DNA from: Cetobacterium sp. NK01
GTDB taxonomy: Bacteria; Fusobacteriota; Fusobacteriia; Fusobacteriales; Fusobacteriaceae
Length of the DNA stretch: 64,000 nt
Direction of reading: 5' to 3'
Assembly: GCF_024506395.1 (NCBI RefSeq)
Contig: NZ_JANIBO010000004.1
Coordinates: 54,412 to 118,411, forward strand
Shown: positions 1 through 10,080 of the stretch, one piece after another
How the letters are laid out: each line of letters opens with the position of its first letter
Position numbering within the stretch: the first letter of the stretch is position 1
Program-made: the position numbers and the translations under genes
The notes under the pieces: model-generated
What the model was told of the DNA's origin: nothing
The model's database searches: none
What the model saw: only the letters and a program-made list of their open reading frames with translations

Positions 1-185
1 GCTACAACTCCTGTTTTAGCAATTTCACTTTTGTATGGAATTCCCAATATATCAAGCTCTCTTTTTATCAATTGAGCTGTTTTAAATTCTTGAAATCCAA
101 GTTCTGGATATTGGTGTAATTCTCTTCTTATAGCTCTTATTTTTTCTAAATTTTTTTTAGCAAGAGCATCTATTTTATGTATCAT
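1..185 (-). CDS. M20D amidohydrolase, N-terminal part (cut by window edge)
   Basis: Reading the minus strand from an ATG at 185 gives about 61 residues that run off the window edge. The segment RRELHQYPELGFQEFKTAQ is the N-terminal signature of M20D amidohydrolases, the family of hippurate, IAA-amino acid and p-aminobenzoyl-glutamate hydrolases (AbgA/AbgB). These are metal-dependent and cleave N-acyl amino acids in the cytoplasm. A good ribosome site (GGAGG, 5 nt upstream of the ATG) supports the start. The gene begins 20 nt after the AbgT-type transporter, so the two are probably co-transcribed behind hutH. The substrate is unknown; the neighbours suggest a conjugated amino acid such as an acyl-histidine or p-aminobenzoyl-glutamate. 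The metal-binding residues lie outside the window. Confidence 0.85.
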   Translation of the reverse strand, partial: MIHKIDALAKKNLEKIRAIRRELHQYPELGFQEFKTAQLIKRELDILGIPYKSEIAKTGVV

Positions 186-205
186 TTTTACCTCCAAATA
201 CTATT

Positions 206-1738
206 TTATATTCCTAAAGATAATTCGAACATTATAAATGTAACTAAAAGGGATATGCTAGCCAATAAAGTAGTAATAGCATAAGGAATCATATTTGCAA
301 CAAGAGTTCCTATTCCAAAATTTTTATCGTATTTTTTACAAACTGCCAAAATTAAAGGTAAATATGGAAATAATGGAGATATCATATTTGTAGAAGAATC
401 TCCGATTCTATAAGCTATCTGCGTTAAAGATGGGTCATAATCTAATAACATAAACATCGGAATAAAAATAGGAGATAATATTGCCCATTTAGCCGAAGCA
501 CTACCAATAAATAAATTTATAAATCCTACTAAAAATATAAACATTACCATTAAGGGTATTCCTGATAATGAAGTTTGACTAAGTCTTTCAGCTCCCTTTA
601 TAGCTAAAACAATCCCTAAATTACTTTTTCCAAAAAGATTAAGAAATTGTGCCGCTACAAAAACTATGAAAATATATCCACCCATTTCTCCTAAGCTTTG
701 TCCTACCATCTTAACGATATCTTTATCATTTTTTATTTTATTTGTTATTTTTCCAAATACCATTCCTGGAATCATAAAAGCAAGCATCATAATTATAATT
801 AATCCACCCATAAACGGGGACTTAACAGATACTAATGAGCCTGAAGCATCTCTTAAAAAAGATGTTTTTCCAACAGTTAAAGAAAAGATAAACAAAAAGT
901 AAATTATTAAAGAGTATCCTGCATATTTTAGTCCTTTTTTTTCTAAATTTCCAATTTTACTGTTATCAGCTTTTGTCAAATTTTTATCAAATGGAAATCG
1001 TGGTTCTATAAATTTTTTAGTAACAAATGTTATTATAAACATTTGTAAACAAGCATTTAGCATATTAAAAAATATAGTCATTGCTGGACTTCTCATAAAA
1101 GATGGATCCAATGTTTGAGCTGCTGGTATGGTAAACGAAGTTATCAAAATATCATTTAAACTTACAAAAAGTCCAGAACAAAATCCTATGGCTGCTCCTG
1201 CATATGCTAAAAGTATTCCTATAATTGGATTTTTGTTAAGTTTTAAAAAAATTAACGCTGCTAAAGGAGGAAGTACAACAAAACCTGCATCTCCAATTCC
1301 TGTAAAAATTAATCCCATAATAACAACCGCATAATAAACTACTCCTTTTGGAACTCTAACCATAACTGTATTTAATAATGTTTCTAATAAACCACTCTTA
1401 TCAGCAACACCAATTCCAATCATAGCAACTAAAACAACTCCAAGTGGTGGATAAGTTTGAAATACATTTATCATTTCTACTAAAATTTGCTTTAAATTTG
1501 TTTTACTTAGTAAATCATTAACTGTAATAACTTCTTTTGTTATTGGGTGAATAGCTGTAACATTAAATCTATTACAAAAATATGAAACTATTAAAATTAA
1601 AACACATAGCATTATAAAAATAGTAACAGAATCAGGAAGTTTATTTCCTACTTTTTCAAATAAGTCTAAAATTTTATTAGCTATTCCTGAAGAATTATTT
1701 TTTTTTAAAATAAGAGACTCATCTTCAAATTTACTCAT
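206..1738 (-). CDS. AbgT-family transporter (p-aminobenzoyl-glutamate type)
   Basis: This 510-residue inner-membrane protein has about a dozen hydrophobic segments and the length usual for AbgT carriers. Recognisable family stretches are GVADKSGLLETLL (around residue 110) and GDAGFVVLPPLAALIF (around 150). Family members take up p-aminobenzoyl-glutamate or export sulfonamides using an ion gradient. The gene starts 14 nt after hutH ends and is followed by an M20D amidohydrolase, which gives the order hutH - transporter - hydrolase. The arrangement resembles abgT with abgA/abgB, but its place behind histidine ammonia-lyase suggests import of a histidine-containing conjugate that the hydrolase then splits. 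That substrate is an inference. The start has GGAGG 6 nt upstream. Confidence 0.85.
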   Translation of the reverse strand: MSKFEDESLILKKNNSSGIANKILDLFEKVGNKLPDSVTIFIMLCVLILIVSYFCNRFNVTAIHPITKEVITVNDLLSKTNLKQILVEMINVFQTYPPLGVVLVAMIGIGVADKSGLLETLLNTVMVRVPKGVVYYAVVIMGLIFTGIGDAGFVVLPPLAALIFLKLNKNPIIGILLAYAGAAIGFCSGLFVSLNDILITSFTIPAAQTLDPSFMRSPAMTIFFNMLNACLQMFIITFVTKKFIEPRFPFDKNLTKADNSKIGNLEKKGLKYAGYSLIIYFLFIFSLTVGKTSFLRDASGSLVSVKSPFMGGLIIIMMLAFMIPGMVFGKITNKIKNDKDIVKMVGQSLGEMGGYIFIVFVAAQFLNLFGKSNLGIVLAIKGAERLSQTSLSGIPLMVMFIFLVGFINLFIGSASAKWAILSPIFIPMFMLLDYDPSLTQIAYRIGDSSTNMISPLFPYLPLILAVCKKYDKNFGIGTLVANMIPYAITTLLASISLLVTFIMFELSLGI

Positions 1739-1752
1739 AGATACCTCCTAAA

Positions 1753-3294
1753 CTAATTTTTTATATGTTGATGTGCTTTTTCTAACGAATCAATTATCAA
1801 ATTATTTTTTATTATTTCCTCAACAGTATCTATATCAGGATACATAACTCTATCTTTATCATAATACTTTACATTTTCTCTGATGATTTTGTAAGCTTCT
1901 TGAGTCATTAAACCAAGAGAGTCTTTAGATTTTTTTAGATCAATTGCCTGACAAGCACATAAAATTTCCATAGCTATAACTTTTCTAGCATTTCCTAAAA
2001 TTTCTCCAGCTTTTCTAGCTGCTATTGTTCCCATAGACACATGATCTTCTTGATTAGCTGAAGATGGAATAGAATCTACAGATGCAGGATGAGCTAAAAC
2101 TTTATTTTCTGAAACTAAAGACGCTGCACTATATTGAACAATCATAAAACCAGAATTAACTCCACCGTTTTCAACTAAAAATGCAGGTAATCCATTATTT
2201 AATTGAGGATTAACAAGTCTTTCAATTCTTCTCTCAGATATATTAGCCATTTCAGAAAGAGCTATTCCTAAAAAATCAAATGGTAATGCCATCGGTTGTC
2301 CATGGAAATTTCCACCAGAAATAACTTCATCCTCTTCTACAAATATAATTGGATTATCTGTAACTGCATTCATCTCTATCTCTACTTTTGTTTTGATAAA
2401 ATTAAATGCATCTTTACTTGCTCCATGGATTTGTGGAATACATCTTAAAGAGTAAGGATCTTGAGTTCTTAATTCTCCTTGTTTTGTTATACATTTACTT
2501 CCTTTTAAAATTTTTCTTATATTTTCTGCTGTTGTTATTTGTCCAGCATGAGGTCTTACTTTATGAACCTTCTTATCAAAAGCACAAATTATACCATTCA
2601 ATGCTTCTATGCTTAGAGCTCCAGCTAAATCAAGATGTTTCATTAAATTTAAAGCATCATAAGTTACATGAGCACCAATAGATGTCATAACCTGTGTTCC
2701 ATTTATAAGGGCTAATCCTTCTTTTGATGAAAGTGATTCTAATACTTTTATATTGGCTTTCTCCATAGCTTCTTTTCCTGAAAGCAATTCTTCTTTATAG
2801 TAAGCTTTTCCTAAACCAAGCATAACTAAAACCATGTGAGATAAAGGAGCTAAATCTCCAGAAGCTCCTAAAGAACCTTTTTCTGGAATATATGGAGTTA
2901 CATTTTTATTGATCATTTCAACTAAAGTATCTAAAGTTATTTTTCTAACTCCTGAGTGACCTTTACAAAGATTTACAACACGTAATAACATTATCCCACG
3001 AACATATTCAATAGATAAAGGATTTCCAACTCCACAAGAATGACTCATTATCAAATTTTTTTGAAGAACTTCGGTTTCATCCTCGGAAATAATTTGATCT
3101 GAAAATTTTCCAAAACCAGTTGTAATTCCATAACAAACTTTTTGATCTGCAACATATCTTTCAACTAGTTCCCTAGCTTTTTCAACATCCTTATAAGTTT
3201 CTTCTGAAATCATAACTTTATAACCTTTTCTAGTAACATTAATAAAATCTTCCAGTAAAATTTCTTTTTTCTCAATTGTGTAAATATTTTTCAT
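1753..3294 (-). CDS. hutH: histidine ammonia-lyase
   Basis: This 513-residue protein has the usual length for HutH. It carries the MIO-forming Ala-Ser-Gly triad at residues 144-146 within GSLGASGDLAPLSHM, and the family stretches YGITTGFG (55-62), GNFHGQPMALPFD and QEDHVSMGT. The enzyme removes ammonia from L-histidine to give urocanate, the first step of histidine degradation, in the cytoplasm. It is divergent from hutU-hutI across a 365-bp gap and leads its own unit with the AbgT-type carrier and the amidohydrolase. A GGAGG ribosome site lies 5 nt before the ATG. It is intact. Confidence 0.97.
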   Translation of the reverse strand: MKNIYTIEKKEILLEDFINVTRKGYKVMISEETYKDVEKARELVERYVADQKVCYGITTGFGKFSDQIISEDETEVLQKNLIMSHSCGVGNPLSIEYVRGIMLLRVVNLCKGHSGVRKITLDTLVEMINKNVTPYIPEKGSLGASGDLAPLSHMVLVMLGLGKAYYKEELLSGKEAMEKANIKVLESLSSKEGLALINGTQVMTSIGAHVTYDALNLMKHLDLAGALSIEALNGIICAFDKKVHKVRPHAGQITTAENIRKILKGSKCITKQGELRTQDPYSLRCIPQIHGASKDAFNFIKTKVEIEMNAVTDNPIIFVEEDEVISGGNFHGQPMALPFDFLGIALSEMANISERRIERLVNPQLNNGLPAFLVENGGVNSGFMIVQYSAASLVSENKVLAHPASVDSIPSSANQEDHVSMGTIAARKAGEILGNARKVIAMEILCACQAIDLKKSKDSLGLMTQEAYKIIRENVKYYDKDRVMYPDIDTVEEIIKNNLIIDSLEKAHQHIKN

Positions 3295-3659
3295 ATTTCC
3301 TCCTTGTAAAGTAACTTAAATTAATATTTTTATTTATATAAATTTTATTTTTAATTTTTAAAAATAACACTTCTATTTTTAAAGTCTATTTATTAACTCT
3401 ATAATTTTATTAATCCCTTATATACCTTTTAAAAATTTGAAAGTCAATAATATTTTTAAAAAAAAATAAATAAAATTATTTCTAGACTATGATTTTATTC
3501 TCTTAGAGAGAATTGTATTTTTTATAAATAAAATACATTTAATTTTTATATTGTATTTTTTCAAAAAATAAAGGTATTAACAATAGCAGAAAGTAATAAA
3601 AAATTTTTATCTAATTATTAAAGTCATTTTAAAAATATAAAATATGGAGGTTTTAAATT
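3295..3659. promoter_or_regulatory. divergent hutH / hutU control region with an operator-like inverted repeat
   Basis: This extremely AT-rich gap separates the divergent hutH and hutU genes and must hold both promoters. An inverted repeat with 8-bp arms, TGTATTTT (3514-3521) and AAAATACA (3530-3537), is a candidate operator; the half TTGTATTTT recurs at about 3553. No hutP or hutC gene is in the window, so the regulator is unknown. The hutU start has a strong GGAGG site at 3645-3649. Confidence 0.4.
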
Positions 3660-5675
3660 ATGTTAAATCAAGAGATTTTTAATGCTATGACAATTAAATT
3701 AACTGCTAATGATATTCCTATGGAAATACCTAAAATTGATCCAAAAGTTAGAAGAGCTCCAAAAAGGGTAGTACATTTAGAAAAAGATGAAATAGCTTTA
3801 GCACTTAAAAATGCCTTAAGATATATTCCTGAAGAATTCCATGAAATGTTAGCTCCAGAATTTTTAGAAGAGTTAAAAACTCACGGTAGAATATACGGAT
3901 ATAGATTTAGACCTACAGGAAATATTCACGGAAAACCAATTTTTGAATATGAAGGAAAATGTACTGATGCAAAGGCAATTCAAGTTATGATAGATAATAA
4001 TTTAGATTTTGACATAGCTCTTTACCCATATGAACTTGTAACTTATGGTGAAACAGGACAAGTTTGTCAAAACTGGATGCAATATAGATTAATTAAAAAA
4101 TATCTTGAAAATATAACAATGGATCAAACTTTAGTTGTAGCTTCTGGACATCCAACAGGACTATTTAAATCTCATCCTTCAGCACCAAGAGTTATAATAA
4201 CTAATGGACTTATGATTGGAGCTTTTGATGATTATGATAACTGGGCAAGAGGTGCAGCTCTTGGAGTAGCTAACTATGGTCAGATGACTGCAGGAGGATG
4301 GATGTACATTGGACCGCAAGGAATAGTTCATGGTACATATTCTACAATTTTAAACGCAGGAAGACTTTTCTGTGGCGTTCCTGCTGATGGAGATTTAGCG
4401 GGTAAATTATTTGTAACATCAGGACTTGGAGGAATGAGTGGTGCTCAAGGAAAGGCTACTGTTATAGCTAAAGGAGTTTCTATAATTGCAGAAGTTGATT
4501 TATCTAGAATTCAAACTAGATTAGAACAAGGTTGGATAAATAAATTTGTTACAACTCCTAAAGAAGCTTTTGATTTAGCTAAAGAAAAAATGGATTCAAA
4601 AACTCCATATGCTATTGCTTATTTAGGAAATATAGTAGACTTATTAGAATATGCAGATACAAATAATGTTCATATAGATTTATTATCTGATCAAACATCT
4701 TGTCATGCTGTTTATGACGGTGGATATTGTCCTGTTGGAATAACATTTGAAGAGAGAACAAGATTATTAGCAGAGGATAGAGAAACTTTTAGAAAATTGG
4801 TAGATGAAACTTTAAGAAGACATTACAATGTAATTAAAAATTTAACTAATAAAGGAGTTTATTTCTTTGATTATGGAAATAGTTTCTTAAAATCTATCTA
4901 TGATATTGGAATTAAAGAGATATCAAAAAATGGAAGAGATGATAAAGGCGGTTTTATATTTCCATCATATGTTGAGGATATTTTAGGGCCAGAATTATTT
5001 GATTATGGTTATGGTCCATTTAGATGGGTTTGTTTGTCAGGAAAAAAAGAGGATCTTTTAAAAACTGATGCAGCAGCTCTTGAATTAGTTGATCCAAATA
5101 GAAGATACCAAGATAGAGATAATTATATGTGGATTAAAGATGCAGATGAAAATGGACTTGTTGTAGGAACACAAGCTAGAATATTTTATCAAGATGCTAT
5201 GAGCAGAACTCAAATAGCTTTAAAATTTAATGATATGGTTAGAAAAGGTGAAATAGGACCAGTTATGTTAGGACGTGACCATCATGATGTTTCAGGAACA
5301 GATTCACCATTTAGAGAAACATCAAATATAAAAGATGGAAGTAATATAATGGCTGATATGGCAACGCAATGTTTTGCAGGAAATGCTGCTAGAGGAATGA
5401 CTATGATAGCTCTACATAATGGTGGAGGAGTAGGAATTGGGAAATCTATAAATGGTGGATTTGGAATGGTTTTAGATGGAAGTAAAAGAGTAGATGATAT
5501 TTTAGCTCAAGCAATGCCATGGGATGTTATGGGAGGAGTAGCAAGAAGAGCATGGGCAAGAAATCCGCACTCAATTGAAACTGTTATGGAATTTAATAAA
5601 AATAATGAAGGAACAGATCATATAACTTTACCATATATTGTAGATGAAAATTTAATAGAAAAATTAGTAAAATAA
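3660..5675 (+). CDS. hutU: urocanate hydratase
   Basis: This 671-residue protein is a urocanase. Family stretches include YRFRPTGNIHGKPIFEYEG near residue 80, the NAD-binding glycine-rich region LFVTSGLGGMSGAQGKA near 250, and HHDVSGTDSPFRETSNIKDGSN near 540. Urocanase adds water to urocanate and yields 4-imidazolone-5-propionate with tightly bound NAD. At 671 residues it is longer than the roughly 555-residue proteobacterial form and belongs to the long version common in anaerobes. hutI starts 25 nt downstream, so the two form one operon. It is intact. Confidence 0.96.
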   Translation: MLNQEIFNAMTIKLTANDIPMEIPKIDPKVRRAPKRVVHLEKDEIALALKNALRYIPEEFHEMLAPEFLEELKTHGRIYGYRFRPTGNIHGKPIFEYEGKCTDAKAIQVMIDNNLDFDIALYPYELVTYGETGQVCQNWMQYRLIKKYLENITMDQTLVVASGHPTGLFKSHPSAPRVIITNGLMIGAFDDYDNWARGAALGVANYGQMTAGGWMYIGPQGIVHGTYSTILNAGRLFCGVPADGDLAGKLFVTSGLGGMSGAQGKATVIAKGVSIIAEVDLSRIQTRLEQGWINKFVTTPKEAFDLAKEKMDSKTPYAIAYLGNIVDLLEYADTNNVHIDLLSDQTSCHAVYDGGYCPVGITFEERTRLLAEDRETFRKLVDETLRRHYNVIKNLTNKGVYFFDYGNSFLKSIYDIGIKEISKNGRDDKGGFIFPSYVEDILGPELFDYGYGPFRWVCLSGKKEDLLKTDAAALELVDPNRRYQDRDNYMWIKDADENGLVVGTQARIFYQDAMSRTQIALKFNDMVRKGEIGPVMLGRDHHDVSGTDSPFRETSNIKDGSNIMADMATQCFAGNAARGMTMIALHNGGGVGIGKSINGGFGMVLDGSKRVDDILAQAMPWDVMGGVARRAWARNPHSIETVMEFNKNNEGTDHITLPYIVDENLIEKLVK

Positions 5676-5700
5676 AATTTAATAGATAAAGGAGTTAAAT

Positions 5701-6945
5701 ATGGTAAGTGATTTGCTAATTTATAATATAGGAACTTTAATAACTTCTAAAGAGATAGAATTATCTAATAAAAACCTTATGGAAAATATTGAAATATTAA
5801 CAGATGCATATGTGGCTATAAAAAACGGAACTATTCTTCTTTTAGGTGAAGGGCCCTATGATAAAAATATTATAGATAATAAAACAATTTTAATCGATGC
5901 AGAAAAATCTGTAGTCACTCCAGGTTTAATAGATTCGCATACCCATTTGGTTCATGGTGGTTCTAGAGAAAATGAAATGTTTTTAAAAGCTAAAGGTGCA
6001 ACTTACATGGATATTTTAAATGCTGGTGGTGGAATCTTAAGCACTGTAAAGGCTACAAAAGAAGCTACAAAAGAGGAATTAGTTGAAAAAGCTAAAATTA
6101 GTTTAAAAAAAATGTTAGCCTTTGGTGTTACTACAATTGAAAGTAAAAGTGGGTACGGTTTAGATTTAGAAACAGAGATTAAACAGTTGGAAGTTAACAA
6201 AATTTTGGCTAATGAACAACCTATTGATATTGTTTCAACCTTTATGGGAGCTCATGCTATTCCAAAAGAATATAAAGGAAAGGAAGAAGACTTTATCAAA
6301 AAAGTTATTAAAATGCTTCCTATAATAAAAGATAAAAATTTAGCGGAATTTTGTGATATATTTTGTGAGCATGGAATTTTTTCTATAGAACAAAGTAGAA
6401 AAATTTTAAAAGAAGCAAAAAAATTTGGATTTAAATTAAAAATCCATGCTGATGAAATTGAAAGTATTGGAGGAGCTGAATTAGCAGGAGAGTTAGAAAC
6501 TACATCTTCTGAGCATTTAATGGCTATTAGTGATGAAGGAATAATTGCTTTAAAAAATAACGGAGTCATTGCTAATATTCTTCCTGGAACATCTTTTTAT
6601 TTAAAAAAAGAATATGCTCCTGTAAGAAAAATGATCGATTACGGAGTTCAAATAGCTTTATCAACAGATTATAATCCTGGATCCTGTCCTACTGAAAATT
6701 TACAACTAATTATGCAAATAGCTGCTTTATACTTAAATATGTCTCCAATAGAAGTTATAAAAGCAGTTACCATAAATGGGGCAAAATCATTAAATAAAGA
6801 GAAACAAATAGGTTCTATTGAAATTGGAAAAAAAGCTGATTTAGTTATTTTTAACTCTAAATCTCTGGAGTACATTCTTTATCATTTTGGTATTAATCAT
6901 ACAAAGATGGTTATAAAAAATGGTGATATTGTATATAATAATTAG
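5701..6945 (+). CDS. hutI: imidazolonepropionase
   Basis: This 414-residue amidohydrolase-fold enzyme opens the imidazolone ring to give N-formimino-L-glutamate, the third step of histidine breakdown. Metal ligands are visible in TPGLIDSHTHLVHGG (His80 and His82), with KIHADEIE and LSTDYNPGSCPTEN further on, the last typical of HutI. It follows hutU by 25 nt with GGAG upstream. The next enzyme (formiminoglutamase or glutamate formiminotransferase) is not in the window and must be encoded elsewhere. A bidirectional terminator lies about 70 nt downstream. Confidence 0.96.
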   Translation: MVSDLLIYNIGTLITSKEIELSNKNLMENIEILTDAYVAIKNGTILLLGEGPYDKNIIDNKTILIDAEKSVVTPGLIDSHTHLVHGGSRENEMFLKAKGATYMDILNAGGGILSTVKATKEATKEELVEKAKISLKKMLAFGVTTIESKSGYGLDLETEIKQLEVNKILANEQPIDIVSTFMGAHAIPKEYKGKEEDFIKKVIKMLPIIKDKNLAEFCDIFCEHGIFSIEQSRKILKEAKKFGFKLKIHADEIESIGGAELAGELETTSSEHLMAISDEGIIALKNNGVIANILPGTSFYLKKEYAPVRKMIDYGVQIALSTDYNPGSCPTENLQLIMQIAALYLNMSPIEVIKAVTINGAKSLNKEKQIGSIEIGKKADLVIFNSKSLEYILYHFGINHTKMVIKNGDIVYNN

Positions 6946-7017
6946 TGAATCTCACCACCCTAAATAGAGGAAGAGATTTTCTAAAGAGTTACAGAAAATT
7001 TTAGTTAAACCTTAAAA

Positions 7018-7046
7018 AAAACACGATTTTTAACTAATCGTGTTTT
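7018..7046. terminator. bidirectional terminator between hutI and the PTS pseudogene
   Basis: The arms AAAACACGATT (7018-7028) and AATCGTGTTTT (7036-7046) form an 11-bp stem with T-runs on both strands. It serves hutI on the plus strand and the converging PTS gene on the minus strand. The stretch 6946-7017 before it holds a diverged copy of the repeat family seen again at about 27487 and 50330. Confidence 0.8.
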
Positions 7047-7061
7047 TTTATATTTAAATTT

Positions 7062-8546
7062 TTAATTTTTTAAAAGATTTTTTATATCTCCAGCAATAAA
7101 TTGAGCTTTTGCTCCAAATATAACTTGAACTCCATATTTTCCTACTTTTATAGTTCCACTTGAACCTAACTTTTTAAAACCTGCTTCATCTACTAATGAG
7201 GTATCTTTTACCTCTACTCTTAATCTTGTTATACAATAATCAATAGAGGTAATATTTTCATTTCCACCTAAATAATTTATAGCCATTGCAGCAATCTCTT
7301 TATCTGTAAAATTATCATTTTGGTTTTCTGAGTCGTTTATAACTTCTCTACCAGGTGTTTTTAAGTCAAACTTTCTTATTAGAAATCTAAATCCAAAATA
7401 ATAACACATAGCCATAACAGTTCCAAAAACAAGAACCATTATATAATTTGTTTCATATCCTGAAAATGATGGCAATATTCCAAATGATAAGAAATCAATA
7501 AATCCTGCAGAGAATGACTTTGCTATATGCACATTTAATAAATACATCATCATATAAGATATTCCCGCAAAAATAGCATTAAAAAGATAAAGTACCGGTG
7601 CTACAAATATAAATGTAAATTCAATTGGTTCTGTTATTCCAGTTAAAAAACAAGTAAATGCTGCTGATAATAATATCCCTGCAACTAATTTTTTATTCTT
7701 AGGAAGAGCTTCATGATACATCGCTAAACCTGCAGCTGGTAAAGCCATTAACATTAATGGATACTCTCCTTGTAAAAATTTTCCTGCATTTTTATAACTT
7801 TCTGATGAAAAACTTTTTATTCCTTCCTCAAACATTTTAAACCAAATAGCTTGATCTCCATTAATAATATTTCCAGACTGTGTGGTATATTCACCAAAGT
7901 TGAACCAATAAGGAGAATAAAAATATGATGTAATCCAGTAGGAATTAGTGCTCTTTCAGTAAATCCAAAGATAAAAGTTGATAATGCTTGATTTTCTCCA
8001 TTTGCTAATTTAGATAGTAATCCAATCGTATTTTGAATTGGTTCCCAAACAAACGGAAACCCTAAACCTATTAGAAAAGCAAAAAGTGCTGTAATAATTG
8101 GCACAAATCTTTTCCTGAAAAAATCCTAAAAAATCAGGTAGTTTTATATTGAAAAATTTATTATACATTGTTGCAGCTAATACTCCAGATATAAGTCCAC
8201 TAAATATACCACTTTGTAAAGTTGGAATCCCCATAACACTAGCATAAGCTCCACCTTGAGAAGCCATTTCCGGAGTTACACCTGCAACAATTCCAGCAGT
8301 TGAATTTATTATTAATATAGCTACAATTGAAGCTAGTGCTGCTATTCCAGACTCTCCGGCTAATCCTACAGCTGCTCCAACAGCAAATAATAATGGTAGA
8401 TTATCAAATAATATTCCACCGGCATTAGTCATTAACGGAAGATTTAATCGATCGCCAAAAGCCAATAGTATCCCAGCAGCTGGTAAAATAGAGATGGGTA
8501 GCATCAATGCTTTTCCTATCTTTTGTAAATTAGAAAATATTTTCAT
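7062..8546 (-). pseudogene. PTS glucose-family EIICB, broken by three single-base losses
   Basis: Three minus-strand reading-frame pieces together spell one PTS permease of about 490 residues. The EIIC domain starts [19 protein letters not shown] and ends near LKTPGREV. The EIIB domain carries the phosphorylated cysteine in IDYCITRLRVEV. The glucose/N-acetylglucosamine subfamily fits; the sugar is not certain. Frame is lost about 8105-8125, where one T and one A are missing from homopolymer runs in the SGKRFVP region. It is lost again near 7935, where one T is missing before YSPYWFNFGEYTT. The start at 8546 is chosen because GGGAGG lies 8 nt upstream; an upstream in-frame ATG at 8573 contains that site. 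Since all three changes are homopolymer shortenings, sequencing error is a real alternative to true decay. Confidence 0.8.
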
Positions 8547-8662
8547 TTCATTTTCCTCCCTTTTATTAAACAATAAGTTTTTTTAAAATACACTTTACAT
8601 TCACAATAGTATATAATTTATATATTTTTGTCAAGTTTTTTCGAAATTAAATGAGCCATATA

Positions 8663-8710
8663 TTGACAATATTTTAAAATAATAGTATTGTAATACTATA
8701 TAATACAATA
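8663..8710 (+). promoter_or_regulatory. promoter with overlapping inverted repeat before the transposase-like gene
   Basis: TTGACA (8663-8668) and TATTGT (8686-8691) are 17 bp apart, a good vegetative promoter. The -10 box is part of an inverted repeat with arms TATTGTA (8686-8692) and TACAATA (8704-8710), which could be an operator. GGAGG precedes the ATG at 8732. The remaining gap (8547-8662) is AT-rich and must hold the PTS gene promoter; nothing else stands out there. Confidence 0.5.
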
Positions 8711-8731
8711 TTTATTAATCTTTGGAGGTTT

Positions 8732-9824
8732 ATGAAAAGTAACAATAATATCAATAAACTTAAAATTATTAAAATGTTTTTAGAAAATAAAAAAACTTTA
8801 AAAGAAATATCATATGAAGAGAATATTCCATATAGTACTTTAAAAAGATGGATAAAAAAATTTAGAGATGATGGAACAGAAGCGCTAAATTTAAAAGAAC
8901 GAAGTGATAAAAATTCCTTCCGAAAAGTCGACAATACTTTACTTGTAACTATTAGGAATTTTTACTTAGAAAATAAAAATAATTCTTTACAAACAATTTA
9001 TAATGACCTAAAAAATAATTTTAACTCTAATATAAGCTTTAATACATTTTATACAAATGTTAAATTTAGATGAATATTTAAAAAACAAATCTAGTACTGA
9101 AATTAATAAAAATATAAAAAATGGGGATGTGTATATTTTAAAATCCTTTATATCTTATAATTTCATTGAAATTAACAATACAAAAAAATTACCTATTATT
9201 TTTCTAATTTTCAATGCTTCTGATTTAGATATAATTGATTTTCATATTGAATTTTCACTTACTAATTCCCAAAATATATTAGCTTTTTTAAGAGAAAGTA
9301 TTATTCTAGGACTTCTTAAATACAACGTAACTTATTTACCAAAAGAAATTTTAAATGACTCTAGTTTTAAACTATCTAATAATATAAAAAAACAAATTAA
9401 TGATTCTTTATCTTTAAAAATTCATGATTTTACCCATGAAAATAAAGAAATTGAGAGATTTATAAATTTTTTGAATAGTGACATTGAAAAAAATTTAAAG
9501 AATAATATTACATATGAAAATCTCTATGATTTTTTGAGTAACTATTTAAAGGTTAATAAAAATTTGCCTACATTTATAGAAACTGAAGATAATAATTTAT
9601 TAATGCTTCTCTTCAAATTAAATATTTTTCTCCCAAGAATAAAAAGAAAAATACATTCGTATGGTATTCAAATACATAATACTATTTTTAATGATATAAC
9701 TTATTTAAAAAGATATTTAGGAGAAGTTGCTGAAATTATATATAATCCTTTAAATTTAGATTTTATCTTAGCTTTTAAGAAAAATTATCTAATTGGAAAA
9801 ATTAAAAATGATAATCTAAAATAA
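8732..9824 (+). pseudogene. Mu/TnsB-type transposase-like protein, frameshifted and lacking its DDE aspartates
   Basis: Two overlapping frames (8732-9073 and 9057-9824) read as one protein of about 360 residues if one base is skipped near 9057-9073. The N-terminus holds a helix-turn-helix (LKEISYEENIPYSTLKRWIKKFRDDG, residues 20-45). The second frame holds an RNase H-like region in which only the last acidic position seems kept (HENKEIERFINFLNSDIE). The expected first and second aspartates are not visible. The C-terminus (KRYLGEVAEIIYNPLNLDFILAF) matches the small beta-barrel at the end of Mu-type transposases. It may be a dead transposase or a former regulator made from one. No matching transposon ends were seen. 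The shift is in the +1 direction, unlike the -1 shift of many insertion sequences, so programmed frameshifting is unlikely. Confidence 0.5.
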
Positions 9825-9891
9825 ATTTTATAAAATAAAAAAATTTTATATACTTGAGAATAGAGATTGAAAATAACTGATTAGTGGTTAG

Positions 9892-10067
9892 GGTGAAAAT
9901 ATTATTATTTAGATGAAACCTCTTTAGAAACAGTTGATTTCAATAAACTTGATTCAAAACTAGCTAGTATTTTGAGAGATGAAGATAAACTTAAAAAATT
10001 AATTGAATCTATTGTATTGAGTATAAAAAACGATTTGGGTAAATTAAAAGAAAATGGAGTAATTTAA
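9892..10067 (+). pseudogene. C-terminal gene remnant upstream of the DUF4268 gene
   Basis: An open frame without a start codon reads YLDETSLETVDFNKLDSKLA and continues with a lysine-rich helix ending KLKENGVI before TAA at 10065-10067. The frame closes 13 nt before the DUF4268 ATG, with AAAGGAG between them, so this was probably the upstream partner in the same operon. The 5' part is lost; the sequence between 9825 and 9891 has no open frame. I do not recognise the family. Confidence 0.35.
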
Positions 10068-10080
10068 AAAGGAGTAATTT

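Noticed and set aside
2406..2681. Plus-strand open frame of 91 codons opposite hutH
   Set aside because: It is antisense to a fully conserved enzyme, lacks a ribosome site and has a composition of reversed codons.
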